Of a stretch of 33,187 nucleotides of DNA, positions 17,280 to 24,800 are shown one piece after another. The stretch covers positions 1 through 33,187 of the forward strand of contig CAKOHQ010000011.1 of assembly GCA_934085875.1 (NCBI GenBank), read 5' to 3'. The stretch's first letter is position 1. Each line of letters starts with the position of its first letter. The stretch is from an uncultured Bacilli bacterium. Its GTDB lineage: Bacteria > Bacillota_I > Bacilli_A > RF39 > UBA660. The notes under the pieces are model-generated. The model made no database searches and had not been told where the DNA came from. It was given only the letters and a program-made list of their open reading frames with translations. A program made the position numbers and the translations under genes.

Positions 17280-18137
17280 ATGAAAGATAATAAAATAAAA
17301 ACAATTTCAAATTTATTTGAAAATAAAGAAATAAGAAGTATATGGGATAGGGAAAAAGAAGAATATTACTTTAGTGTAGTTGATGTTATAAATGCATTAA
17401 TTGAACCCAAAGATCCGAGTGATTATTGGACAACATTAAAAAGGCGATTAGCTAAAGACGAAGGAAGTGAACTTCCGACAATTTGTCGGAAGTTGAAAAT
17501 GAAAGCACAAGATGGTAAATTAAGACAAACAGATACATTAGATACTGAAGGAATATTCAGATTGATTGAATCAATTCCAAGTCCAAAAGCAGAACCATTC
17601 AAGTTGTGGCTTGCTAAGCTTGGTAGACAAAAAGTCGATGAAGTGTTTGATCCCTCTAAAGGTATTGATGAAATGATAGATTTATATCTTAAAAAAGGTT
17701 ATTCGCTAGAATGGATAGAAGCAAGATTGAAAGCTATTATTAATCGAAAAAAATTAACTGAAGTATGGAATAATAATGGCATAAAAGAAGGAAAAGAATT
17801 TGCAATATTAACTAATGCTATTTATAAAGAATGGTCTGGCATGAACGCAAAAGAATATAAAGAATATAAAGGAATACGAAAAGAAAATTTAAGAGATAAT
17901 ATGTCTAGAATCGAGGTAATAATTGCAGATTTAGGAGAAGCTGCAACAGAAGAATTAGCTAAAAAACACAAACCACTTGGACTTGAAGAAAATAAAAAAA
18001 TAGCAAAATTAGGTGGCCATGCTGCTAAATCTGCAAAAGAAGATTTAGAAAAGAATCTTGGAGAATCTATAATAACACCAAATAATAACTTAGCCTATAA
18101 ATATATTGATGAAAACAAAAAAATAGAAAATAAATAA
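17280..18137 (+). CDS. Bro-N domain antirepressor-like protein
   Basis: 285 residues. The N-terminal ~110 residues (IRSIWDREKEEYYFSVVDVI, then TDTLDTEGIFRLIESIPSP and AEPFKLWLAKLGRQKVDE) match the Bro-N/phage antirepressor domain. The C-terminal part (WIEARLKAIINRKKLTEVW, LTNAIYKEWSG, AKKHKPLGLEENKKIAKLGG) is the usual second half of the longer chromosomal form. Bro-N domains bind DNA. AGGAGGG precedes the ATG. It lies just before ruvAB and has its own promoter and palindrome. No other phage genes flank it, so it is either a domesticated phage gene or a chromosomal regulator. A link to DNA damage is inferred from the ruvAB neighbour only. Confidence 0.8.
   Translation: MKDNKIKTISNLFENKEIRSIWDREKEEYYFSVVDVINALIEPKDPSDYWTTLKRRLAKDEGSELPTICRKLKMKAQDGKLRQTDTLDTEGIFRLIESIPSPKAEPFKLWLAKLGRQKVDEVFDPSKGIDEMIDLYLKKGYSLEWIEARLKAIINRKKLTEVWNNNGIKEGKEFAILTNAIYKEWSGMNAKEYKEYKGIRKENLRDNMSRIEVIIADLGEAATEELAKKHKPLGLEENKKIAKLGGHAAKSAKEDLEKNLGESIITPNNNLAYKYIDENKKIENK
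17471..17495. repeat. Perfect 25-nt palindrome inside the Bro-N gene
   Basis: Arms AACTTCCGACAA and TTGTCGGAAGTT are perfect 12-mers with a single T between. The arms are far more GC-rich than the surrounding coding sequence. It encodes part of ELPTICRKLK. Confidence 0.9.
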
Positions 18138-18155
18138 AATATATTTAAATTATCA

Positions 18156-18184
18156 TTGATATACAAACGAATGTATGATATTAT
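18156..18184 (+). promoter_or_regulatory. Promoter of ruvAB with embedded inverted repeat
   Basis: TTGATA, 17-nt spacer, TATTAT. ATACA-N6-TGTAT (18161-18176) lies across the end of the -35 box and the spacer. It does not match the Bacillus LexA box GAAC-N4-GTTC. Confidence 0.6.
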
Positions 18185-18203
18185 TATTTTAGGAGTTGAT
18201 ATA

Positions 18204-18755
18204 ATGTACAGTTATATAAAAGGTATAGTAGTTGGATATGATGGTAACTATATAATATTAGATAATAATAATATAGGTTATTCTATTTTTGTATCTAATC
18301 CTTATAGTTTTAAATTAAATGAAGAATGTAAAGTTTATATATATAATCACATAAAAGAAGACGAAAACAGCCTATATGGCTTTAAAAGTATGGAAGAAAA
18401 AAATTTATTCTTAAAACTTATTAATGTAAAAGGAATTGGACCTAAAATGGCTATGCCACTATTTGCAAGCGGTAACATCAAAGGAATATATGATGCAATA
18501 AATAGTGATAATGTTACGTATTTAACTAGATTTCCAAAGATTGGCGATAAAGTTGCTAAACAAATTATACTAGATTTAAAAGGTAAATTAACTACACAAA
18601 CTGATTTATTCCAATATGATTCTAGAGAACTTATCGAAGTGTTGGAAAGTTTGGGTTATAAGAGTAATGATATAAAGAAAATAATAGATAAAGTTGATAA
18701 TGATTTAAGTTTAGAAAATCAAATTAAAGAAGCATTAAAATTGTTAGGAAAGTGA
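18204..18755 (+). CDS. ruvA: Holliday junction branch migration protein RuvA
   Basis: 183-residue subunit that binds four-way junctions and loads the RuvB motor. The OB-fold N-terminus begins MYSYIKGIVVG. Helix-hairpin-helix motifs lie in LINVKGIGPKMAMPL and LTRFPKIGDKVAKQIILDLKGKL, and the C-terminal RuvB-binding three-helix domain includes EVLESLGYKSNDI. ATG 18204 is used with AGGAG 8 nt upstream; an in-frame TTG at 18156 coincides with the -35 box. ruvB follows after 4 nt. Confidence 0.94.
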   Translation: MYSYIKGIVVGYDGNYIILDNNNIGYSIFVSNPYSFKLNEECKVYIYNHIKEDENSLYGFKSMEEKNLFLKLINVKGIGPKMAMPLFASGNIKGIYDAINSDNVTYLTRFPKIGDKVAKQIILDLKGKLTTQTDLFQYDSRELIEVLESLGYKSNDIKKIIDKVDNDLSLENQIKEALKLLGK

Positions 18756-18759
18756 TAAT

Positions 18760-19755
18760 ATGGATGATAGACTAGTTTCTAAAGAATTATTAAATGGTGA
18801 TGTTGATAATACTTTAAGACCACAATATATAAAAGATTATGTTGGTCAAGAAGAAGTAAAAGAAAATATAAAAATATTCATAGATGCAGCAAAAATGAGA
18901 AATGAATCTTTAGATCACGTTCTTTTATATGGGCCCCCAGGCTTAGGAAAAACTACTTTAGCTCATATTATAGCGAATGAATTAGGTAGCAATATTAAAA
19001 CTACCACAGGGCCTTCTATTGAAAAAAGTGGCGACTTAGCAGCTATATTATCTACATTAGAACCAGGTGATGTTTTATTTATAGATGAAATACATCGTAT
19101 ACCAAAGTTTATTGAAGAAATTTTATATCCAGCAATGGAAGATTTTGAACTTGATATAGTAGTAGGGACAGAAGGAAATACTAGAAATATAAAAATTGAT
19201 TTACCACCATTTACTTTAGTTGGAGCTACAACACGTGCGGGAGATTTGTCTAGTCCTTTAAGAGACAGATTTGGAATTGTTTCAAAACTTAATTATTATA
19301 GTGAAGAAGAATTAAACAAAATTATAAAAAGAACTAGTAGAGTGTTAGGAATGGAAATAACTGATGAAGCTTCATTAGAACTTGCTAAGCGTAGTAGAAA
19401 AACACCAAGAATAGCAAATAGATTGTTTAAAAGAGTCAGAGATTTTGCTAGTGTTATTGGTGATGGAATAATCGACAAAGAAATAACTGATAGTGCCTTA
19501 AAAAGATTAAAAGTAGATAAATATGGGTTAGATCAAGTGGATTTAGAATATTTAACAAGTTTAGTCAATAAATTTAATGGTGGTCCAGTAGGTGTTGAAA
19601 CTATTGCTGCAAGCATAGGAGAAGAAGTTTCTACCATAGAAGATGTAGTTGAACCTTATCTTTTACAAGAAGGTTTTATAAAAAGAACACCAAGAGGTAG
19701 AATGGTTTGTGAAAAGGCTAAAGAACACTTAAAAGAAACAAATGAAAGTATTTGA
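18760..19755 (+). CDS. ruvB: Holliday junction DNA helicase RuvB
   Basis: 331-residue AAA+ motor for branch migration. Walker A GPPGLGKTT at 58-66, Walker B DVLFIDEIHR, sensor VGATTRAGDLSSPLRDRFG, then a winged-helix C-terminus ending GFIKRTPRGRMVCEKA. The N-terminal LRPQYIKDYVGQ is typical. Its AGGAAAG site lies in the ruvA end. The stop TGA lies inside the -35 box of the next gene. Confidence 0.96.
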   Translation: MDDRLVSKELLNGDVDNTLRPQYIKDYVGQEEVKENIKIFIDAAKMRNESLDHVLLYGPPGLGKTTLAHIIANELGSNIKTTTGPSIEKSGDLAAILSTLEPGDVLFIDEIHRIPKFIEEILYPAMEDFELDIVVGTEGNTRNIKIDLPPFTLVGATTRAGDLSSPLRDRFGIVSKLNYYSEEELNKIIKRTSRVLGMEITDEASLELAKRSRKTPRIANRLFKRVRDFASVIGDGIIDKEITDSALKRLKVDKYGLDQVDLEYLTSLVNKFNGGPVGVETIAASIGEEVSTIEDVVEPYLLQEGFIKRTPRGRMVCEKAKEHLKETNESI

Positions 19756-19780
19756 CAATAATTCATAAATCAATTATACT
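19752..19780 (+). promoter_or_regulatory. Promoter of Flp-pilin-like gene
   Basis: TTGACA, 17-nt spacer, TATACT. The -35 box contains the ruvB stop codon. Confidence 0.8.
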
Positions 19781-19802
19781 TTAAGTATAGTAGGTGATTA
19801 CA

Positions 19803-19997
19803 ATGAATAAAAAAGGACAAGCTTTAGTAGAATATGTGCTTATAATTGCTTTAATAAGTGTAGTTACAATTGCACTAGTAAATTATTTAGGAGGATATTT
19901 AAAAGATTCTATAACTAAATCTGGATGTTCTTTAACTGGGCAAGTTTATAAAAGTGGTAGTAAACCAGGAGAAGGAACGTGTGTTGATGCAGAATAA
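19803..19997 (+). CDS. Flp/class III pilin-like small protein
   Basis: 64 residues starting MNKKGQALVEYVLIIALISVV. The GQALVEY motif followed by a hydrophobic helix is the processing site and N-terminus of Flp-type (Tad) pilins. The short C-terminal tail has two cysteines that could pair. ATG 19803 follows GTAGGTG; the earlier in-frame start at 19794 overlaps that site. It has its own promoter and terminator. No prepilin peptidase, TadA ATPase or secretion platform is in the window, so assembly cannot be judged. Confidence 0.75.
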   Translation: MNKKGQALVEYVLIIALISVVTIALVNYLGGYLKDSITKSGCSLTGQVYKSGSKPGEGTCVDAE

Positions 19998-20018
19998 ACT
20001 CTTAATAGAGTTTTTTTT
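19996..20018 (+). terminator. Terminator after Flp-like gene
   Basis: AACTCT-TAAT-AGAGTT stem followed by a T run. Confidence 0.8.
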
Positions 20019-20035
20019 AATAGGGAGGTGTAATA

Positions 20036-20551
20036 ATAAAAGATAAATATATAATAAGCAAACATGCTTTAAATAGAATAATAGAAAGAATTGTTATAAG
20101 TCAAAAAATAAAATTAAGTAAAAAACAAATAAATAAAAATATTAATAAAGCAAAGAATATTATAGTAGAAGATTTATTAAATGCATATGCCATATCATAC
20201 AGTAATGACGGATTATATGAATATTTATATGCTAGTATATATAATGATTATAAATGTAATAAATATATTATAAATAGAAAAACAAATATGGTAGTAACTG
20301 TAATAAATTATATAGATATAAGAAATGAAATAAAAAAATATAAACTAACAATAAGAGATAATTATTTAAATATAGATTATATATTAAATGATTATAAGTA
20401 TAATATATTCTACACTGTATTTAATGATAAAAAATATTATATAAAAGTAAGTAAAAAAGAAGAAAGAATTATGAAAATAAAAAAAATTAAAACAAATAAA
20501 TTACAAAAAATATCAAAATTTGACAAAAGCAAACATACGTGCTATAATTAA
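20036..20551 (+). CDS. Unknown protein, apparently started at AUA (or degraded start)
   Basis: The frame is open from the stop TAG at 20021 to the TAA ending at 20551, with no ATG, GTG, TTG or CTG before ATG 20288. A strong ribosome-binding site GGGAGGTG (20023-20030) sits 5 nt before ATA 20036. Translation from there gives 171 residues beginning (M)KDKYIISKHALNRIIERIV, a basic, Asn/Ile/Lys/Tyr-rich protein without membrane segments. SKHALNRIIERI loosely resembles the start of DUF4258-type proteins (xHAxxRxxER), and NRKTNMVVTVI fits a later strand of such folds; this is a weak match. Either AUA initiates, or an ATG mutated. The shorter 87-residue version from 20288 has no clear ribosome-binding site. 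Confidence 0.55.
   Translation: MKDKYIISKHALNRIIERIVISQKIKLSKKQINKNINKAKNIIVEDLLNAYAISYSNDGLYEYLYASIYNDYKCNKYIINRKTNMVVTVINYIDIRNEIKKYKLTIRDNYLNIDYILNDYKYNIFYTVFNDKKYYIKVSKKEERIMKIKKIKTNKLQKISKFDKSKHTCYN
20520..20548 (+). promoter_or_regulatory. Promoter of the 20581 gene
   Basis: TTGACA, 17-nt spacer, TATAAT, a perfect consensus lying within the 3' end of the preceding reading frame. Confidence 0.88.
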
Positions 20552-20580
20552 TACACATTTGAAATAAGGGGGTTATTTAA

Positions 20581-21000
20581 ATGAAAGGGTTTATTTTAGA
20601 TTATATTAATGAAAATGAGTTTAAAAAATTAGAAAGAGCATTAAAAAAATACAATATGCTTGCATATAAGAAACTTAATTTCGAATACTATCCAGAATTA
20701 AGAAAAGGTAATTTCATAGGAGAATTAATTAGTAAAAATAGAAATGAAAAGACTGAAACTTATGAACTTAAATTACCAAGTGATTCAATGTTTAAACAAA
20801 TTCATGGTGATGTAACTTTAAAATATATAGTATATAAAGAACAAAATGTAGTTATGTTAGATACAATTACACCAACAGATATTTTATTAGAAGGACACAT
20901 GGCAGAATTAACTACTTATAAAGGGGTTATGATTAGTAAAGCCAATGCTTCTAAAGATATGTTTAAAATTGATATGTTAAATATGTTACAAAATAAATAA
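20581..21000 (+). CDS. Unknown 139-residue protein under a consensus promoter
   Basis: A soluble-looking 139-residue protein with an amphipathic N-terminal part (NEFKKLERALKKYNML) and a beta-rich middle (GELISKNRNEKTETYELKLP, then GDVTLKYIVYKEQNVVMLDTITP). No signal peptide, membrane helix or known motif is seen, and I do not recognise the family. AAGGGGGTT precedes the ATG. The perfect TTGACA-17-TATAAT promoter implies high expression. It ends at its own terminator, directly before the second TasA-like unit. Confidence 0.75.
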   Translation: MKGFILDYINENEFKKLERALKKYNMLAYKKLNFEYYPELRKGNFIGELISKNRNEKTETYELKLPSDSMFKQIHGDVTLKYIVYKEQNVVMLDTITPTDILLEGHMAELTTYKGVMISKANASKDMFKIDMLNMLQNK

Positions 21001-21020
21001 AGATTTTTACATCTTTTTTT
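20999..21020 (+). terminator. Terminator after the 20581 gene
   Basis: AAAGAT-N6-ATCTTT short stem followed by Ts. Confidence 0.6.
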
Positions 21021-21039
21021 ATTTTTTTTAAATTTTAAA

Positions 21040-21068
21040 TTGACATACCAATTAGTATTTGATATGAT
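21040..21068 (+). promoter_or_regulatory. Promoter of second TasA-like gene
   Basis: TTGACA, 17-nt spacer, TATGAT, then TTTATTGTAGGAGGAT. AATTTTAAATTGACATAC and TTTGATATGATTTTATTG are identical to the copy at 12085-12113. Confidence 0.88.
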
Positions 21069-21093
21069 TTTATTGTAGGAGGATAGAAAAGAA

Positions 21094-21864
21094 ATGAAAA
21101 CAGAAAACAATGGAAAATTGGCTATTGCAATAGTAGCAATGTTTGCCGTAGCATTATCAGTAGTTGGATTTACTTATGCATACTTCACAGCAACAGCAAA
21201 AAACAATGCTGCACCTAGAAGTGCCGAAGTAGTAGCAGGAATGATGGAGGTTGAGTATACTCAAAATAGAACATTAACTGGTACTAATATTGTTCCTGGT
21301 TGGATCAGTGATGGTTTACATTATGCATCAACTTTTAATGATAATGGTATATTAAAAAGTAAATCACTTAAAACTTCAACTGAAGAAATTGGTGAAACTA
21401 AAGGCGCTGTTAAACCAGCACAATTTAATGTAGCAAACACTGCCAATAGTAAAAATGATGCTTATTATGTTGTAACATTAAAGAAAATCACAAATGGTAT
21501 AGCTACTGCTGACCAAGTTAATATGACTTATGAATTAACTGACGTTACAAATAGCAAAGTTGTAGGTCGTGGACAATTACCAGCAACTACAACTGGAGAT
21601 AATTATGTAGTAATTTCTGAATTGTTAACTAAAAAAGTAACTGATGCAGATGCAACAGAATATTCATTAGTATTAAAATATAAAGATACTGGTGATGACA
21701 CTCAAAATGCTAGTCAAGATCAAACTGTAAGCGCAACAGTAAGCGTAGTTGGTGTTTCTACTGCTGAAAATGATAAATATTATGATGCTATTGGAACTGA
21801 AATTACACCAGCAACAACAGCTGCTGACACTTTCGGAACAGATAACGCAGAAGTTAAAGATTAA
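21094..21864 (+). CDS. TasA/camelysin-like secreted protein, second copy
   Basis: 256 residues, with hydrophobic signal about 9-27 ending VVGFTYAYF, the SipW-type signature shared with the protein at 12138. The mature region is Ala/Thr/Asn/Val-rich and beta-prone, with no cysteine, unlike the other copy. Sequence similarity beyond the signal is low, so they are distant paralogues or two members of one exported class. AGGAGG lies 11 nt before the ATG. Likely a fibre or surface protein by family; metalloprotease activity claimed for camelysin cannot be judged. Confidence 0.75.
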   Translation: MKTENNGKLAIAIVAMFAVALSVVGFTYAYFTATAKNNAAPRSAEVVAGMMEVEYTQNRTLTGTNIVPGWISDGLHYASTFNDNGILKSKSLKTSTEEIGETKGAVKPAQFNVANTANSKNDAYYVVTLKKITNGIATADQVNMTYELTDVTNSKVVGRGQLPATTTGDNYVVISELLTKKVTDADATEYSLVLKYKDTGDDTQNASQDQTVSATVSVVGVSTAENDKYYDAIGTEITPATTAADTFGTDNAEVKD

Positions 21865-21865
21865 T

Positions 21866-21892
21866 TAAAAGACATTTTGTCTTTTTTTTTTT
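21866..21892 (+). terminator. Terminator after second TasA-like gene
   Basis: AAAAGACA-TTT-TGTCTTTT-type stem followed by a long T run. Confidence 0.85.
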
Positions 21893-21921
21893 GTTAATAT
21901 TTGTCAATTATCGACTTTTTA

Positions 21922-21950
21922 TTTAAAAGATATATTATTTGTGATATACT
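21922..21950 (+). promoter_or_regulatory. Promoter of ftsEX operon
   Basis: TTTAAA, 17-nt spacer, TATACT with the TG extension (TGATATACT). Confidence 0.65.
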
Positions 21951-21973
21951 TTATATAGTAAGGTGGAGTAGAA

Positions 21974-22681
21974 ATGGAATTTATTAAAATAAAAAATTGC
22001 TATAAAGTATATAAAAACGGTGTTACTGCACTAGCTGACGGGAATTTATCAATCGAAAAGGGAGAATTTGTATTTTTAATAGGCCCAACAGCAAGTGGTA
22101 AAAGTTCTTTATTAAAATTACTTTATAGAGAAGAAAAACCAAACAAAGGTGAAGTTTATGTTGGGGGTATTAACGTTGCTAAATTAAGAAATAGTAAAGT
22201 TTACAAATTAAGAAGAAAGATTGGTATAGTATTTCAAGATTTTAAATTATTACCAAAATTAACGGTTTATGAAAATGTTGCTTACCCATTAGAAAGTTAT
22301 GGAATGGCTGGAAGTGAAATAAAAGAATTAGTACTAAAAGCATTAGAAAGAGTAGGTTTAAAAGACAAATATAGAAGTTATCCACATGAATTATCCGGTG
22401 GAGAACAACAACGTGTTTGTATTGCAAGAGCAATAGTAAATGAACCAAAATTAATAATATGCGATGAACCAACTGGTAATTTAGACCCAGATACATCTAA
22501 AGAGATAATGGACGTTATAACAAATATTAATAAAGATTTAGAAACAACTATCGTTATGGCAACACACGATAAGGACATAGTTAATAAACTAAAAAAACGA
22601 GTAATAACTATCAAAAATGGTGTTATAGTAAGTGATAAAAAGAAAGGAAAATATGACGATGAAGCTGATAAGAATATTTAA
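21974..22681 (+). CDS. ftsE: Cell division ATP-binding protein FtsE
   Basis: 235-residue ABC ATPase that partners FtsX to switch on peptidoglycan hydrolases. Walker A GPTASGKSS at 37-45 (usual form GPTGAGKST, so Ala-Ser replaces Gly-Ala), VYENVAYPLE Q-loop region, signature LSGGEQQRVCIARAI, Walker B LIICDEPTGNLDP and the switch histidine in ATHD. AAGGTGGAG lies before the ATG. It leads a three-gene operon in which each gene overlaps the next. Confidence 0.94.
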   Translation: MEFIKIKNCYKVYKNGVTALADGNLSIEKGEFVFLIGPTASGKSSLLKLLYREEKPNKGEVYVGGINVAKLRNSKVYKLRRKIGIVFQDFKLLPKLTVYENVAYPLESYGMAGSEIKELVLKALERVGLKDKYRSYPHELSGGEQQRVCIARAIVNEPKLIICDEPTGNLDPDTSKEIMDVITNINKDLETTIVMATHDKDIVNKLKKRVITIKNGVIVSDKKKGKYDDEADKNI

Positions 22682-23558
22682 TCGAAGTATAAGAGATTCA
22701 TTCAAAAGTATATTTAGAAATTTTAGCCTTTCAATAGCGAGTATTTCATGTACAATAATAACTTTAGTATTAGTTGCTTTAGCCATTTTAGCTACTGAAA
22801 ATGTTACACAAATGACAGAAAAAATAGAAAAAGACTTAACAATGATAGTATTCGTTGACAATCAAGCAACAGATGATGAAATTAAAAATGTAAGAAATGA
22901 AATTGAACATATAGAAAATATAGATTCAATTGTTTATAGAAGCAAAGAAGAAATAAAAAATAATATGAGTAGTGAAAACGAAACATTTAAAACAATAATG
23001 GATAATTGGAGTGATGAAGAAAATCCACTACAAAGTACATATATACTTAAAGTCAAAGATATAAAACATATAAAAGAAACAGCAACTACATTAAAAAATA
23101 TAAATAAAGTAACATTAGTAAAATATGGTGAAACCATGGTAGATAGAATGATTAGTGTATTCGACATGATTAAGAAATGTTGTTGGATTATTGTTATTTC
23201 ACTAATAATAGTAACGATATTCTTAATAACAAACACTATAAAAATAACTATATTTAGTAGAAGAAATGAAATAAATATTATGCGCTTAGTTGGTACTAGC
23301 AATACAGTTATAAAATTACCATATTTATTTGAAGGATTATTATTAGGAATAATGGGTAGTTTATTACCAATCTTATTAACAATATTTGGTTATACATATT
23401 TCTATGAATCAATGGGTGGAGTAGTATTATCAAATTTAGTAGAATTAACAAAACCAAATTTAATAATATATAAAACTTCATTAGCATTGTTAGTAATTGG
23501 TGGACTAGTAGGAATGTTTGCAAGTGCTAAAGCTGTTAGAAAGTATTTGAAAATATGA
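22653..23558 (+). CDS. ftsX: Cell division protein FtsX
   Basis: 301-residue membrane partner of FtsE. A basic start (KLIRIFNRSIRDSFKSIFRN) is followed by helix 1 (about 24-44), a ~115-residue outer loop that would contact the hydrolase, and three C-terminal helices (about 170-192, 220-245 and 268-292), the FtsX layout. ATG 22653 is used with AAAGGA upstream; ATG 22659 is equally possible and drops two residues. The start overlaps ftsE by 29 nt. The TGA stop overlaps the next ATG. Confidence 0.92.
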   Translation: MTMKLIRIFNRSIRDSFKSIFRNFSLSIASISCTIITLVLVALAILATENVTQMTEKIEKDLTMIVFVDNQATDDEIKNVRNEIEHIENIDSIVYRSKEEIKNNMSSENETFKTIMDNWSDEENPLQSTYILKVKDIKHIKETATTLKNINKVTLVKYGETMVDRMISVFDMIKKCCWIIVISLIIVTIFLITNTIKITIFSRRNEINIMRLVGTSNTVIKLPYLFEGLLLGIMGSLLPILLTIFGYTYFYESMGGVVLSNLVELTKPNLIIYKTSLALLVIGGLVGMFASAKAVRKYLKI

Positions 23559-24760
23559 AAAAAGTTTATAAATTAATTATAACTACGATAATATTATTAT
23601 TATCAATATATACATTTATTTCGCCTAAAGCATCAACAAATGCAAAGACTTTAGGAGGATTAAAAAATGAACTTGCAGCATTAAAAAGTAAAAAAGCACA
23701 AAAAGAAAATGAAAAAAAGATGACACAAGGACAAATTGCTAGCAGTAACCAATCTATATCAAATGCTAAAAATGAAATTACAATTAATCAAGAAAAAGTC
23801 GAACAATCAAAAGTAGATATTATAAATTTAAATAATGATATAGAAGAAACAAAGAAAAGTATAAAAAAAACATTGAAAACATACCAATTAACTGATGGAT
23901 CAAATGTATACTTAGAATATGTATTTGATGCAAAAAGTTATGAAGAATTAGTATATAGATATGCCATTGTAGAACAAATAATTGATTATAATAATGAACA
24001 AATAGATAAATACAATGATTTAATAAAGAAAAATGAACAATTACAAATAGATCTTGCTAATAGAGAAGTAGAATTAAATAAACAAATTGAAGATTTAGGA
24101 AATAAAATAGAATCATTAGGTGATAAATTAGAACAAATTAGTGAAGATACTATGGATGTTCAAGATGAAATAGATTCTACTCAAGAACTTATAAATTACT
24201 ATAAAAATTTAGGATGTAAAGATGATCAAGATTTAAATGAATGTGTGTCAATTAAAGGGGACACTGGATATAGAAGACCGCTTAATAGAGGTGTAATAAC
24301 AAGCTATTATGGTTATAGAATAAATCCATTAACAGGTGCAGGAACAAAATTTCATAGTGGTATCGACATTGGAGGAAACAGCGAAGGAACCAATGTTTAT
24401 GCAACAGCTAATGGAATGGTTGGTAAAATAATAAGAAAAGCATCTTGTGGAGGAAATCAAGTTTATGTTTTCCATACTATTAACGGAAGACAAGTTACTT
24501 CAATGTATATGCATTTGCTTACAATAAATGTTAACTTAGGTGATCAAGTAACTAGCAATACAGTAGTAGGAACAGTTGGTGGTGGAAGTGGTACAAGAGG
24601 TTGGGAAAGATGTTCAACAGGAGCTCACTTGCATTTCACACTAGCAAGCGGTTGGTATGGAAAAACATACTTAACTTATTCAACATTCCTAGCAAATACA
24701 TATGACCCACAAAAAACATTAGGTTTGCCTAATAAAGGAACATATTGGTCTGGTAGATAA
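23555..24760 (+). CDS. FtsEX-controlled LytM (M23) peptidoglycan hydrolase with coiled coil
   Basis: 401 residues: signal peptide (hydrophobic about 7-24), long coiled coil (about 33-215, rich in Lys, Glu, Asn and Gln) and a C-terminal LytM zinc endopeptidase. The metal and catalytic sites are intact: His267 and Asp271 in FHSGIDIGG, MYMHL, and His358/His360 in GAHLHF. The coiled-coil plus peptidase plan and the ATGA overlap with ftsX match EnvC, PcsB and CwlO-type enzymes, which FtsEX activates. Because LytM is active-looking, it may cut wall itself, unlike degenerate EnvC, which activates amidases. A shared terminator follows. Confidence 0.9.
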   Translation: MKKVYKLIITTIILLLSIYTFISPKASTNAKTLGGLKNELAALKSKKAQKENEKKMTQGQIASSNQSISNAKNEITINQEKVEQSKVDIINLNNDIEETKKSIKKTLKTYQLTDGSNVYLEYVFDAKSYEELVYRYAIVEQIIDYNNEQIDKYNDLIKKNEQLQIDLANREVELNKQIEDLGNKIESLGDKLEQISEDTMDVQDEIDSTQELINYYKNLGCKDDQDLNECVSIKGDTGYRRPLNRGVITSYYGYRINPLTGAGTKFHSGIDIGGNSEGTNVYATANGMVGKIIRKASCGGNQVYVFHTINGRQVTSMYMHLLTINVNLGDQVTSNTVVGTVGGGSGTRGWERCSTGAHLHFTLASGWYGKTYLTYSTFLANTYDPQKTLGLPNKGTYWSGR

Positions 24761-24761
24761 A

Positions 24762-24800
24762 AAAAGAACTGATGGAAAATCAATTTCATACAGTTCTTTT
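24762..24800. terminator. Bidirectional terminator between LytM hydrolase and def
   Basis: AAAAGAACTG / CAGTTCTTTT perfect 10-bp stem with a 19-nt loop; the def stop codon overlaps its right end. Confidence 0.82.

Noticed and set aside
17280..18137. Prophage remnant around the Bro-N gene
   Set aside because: Flanking genes are chromosomal (spore peptide, ruvAB); no integrase, attachment repeat or structural phage gene is visible.
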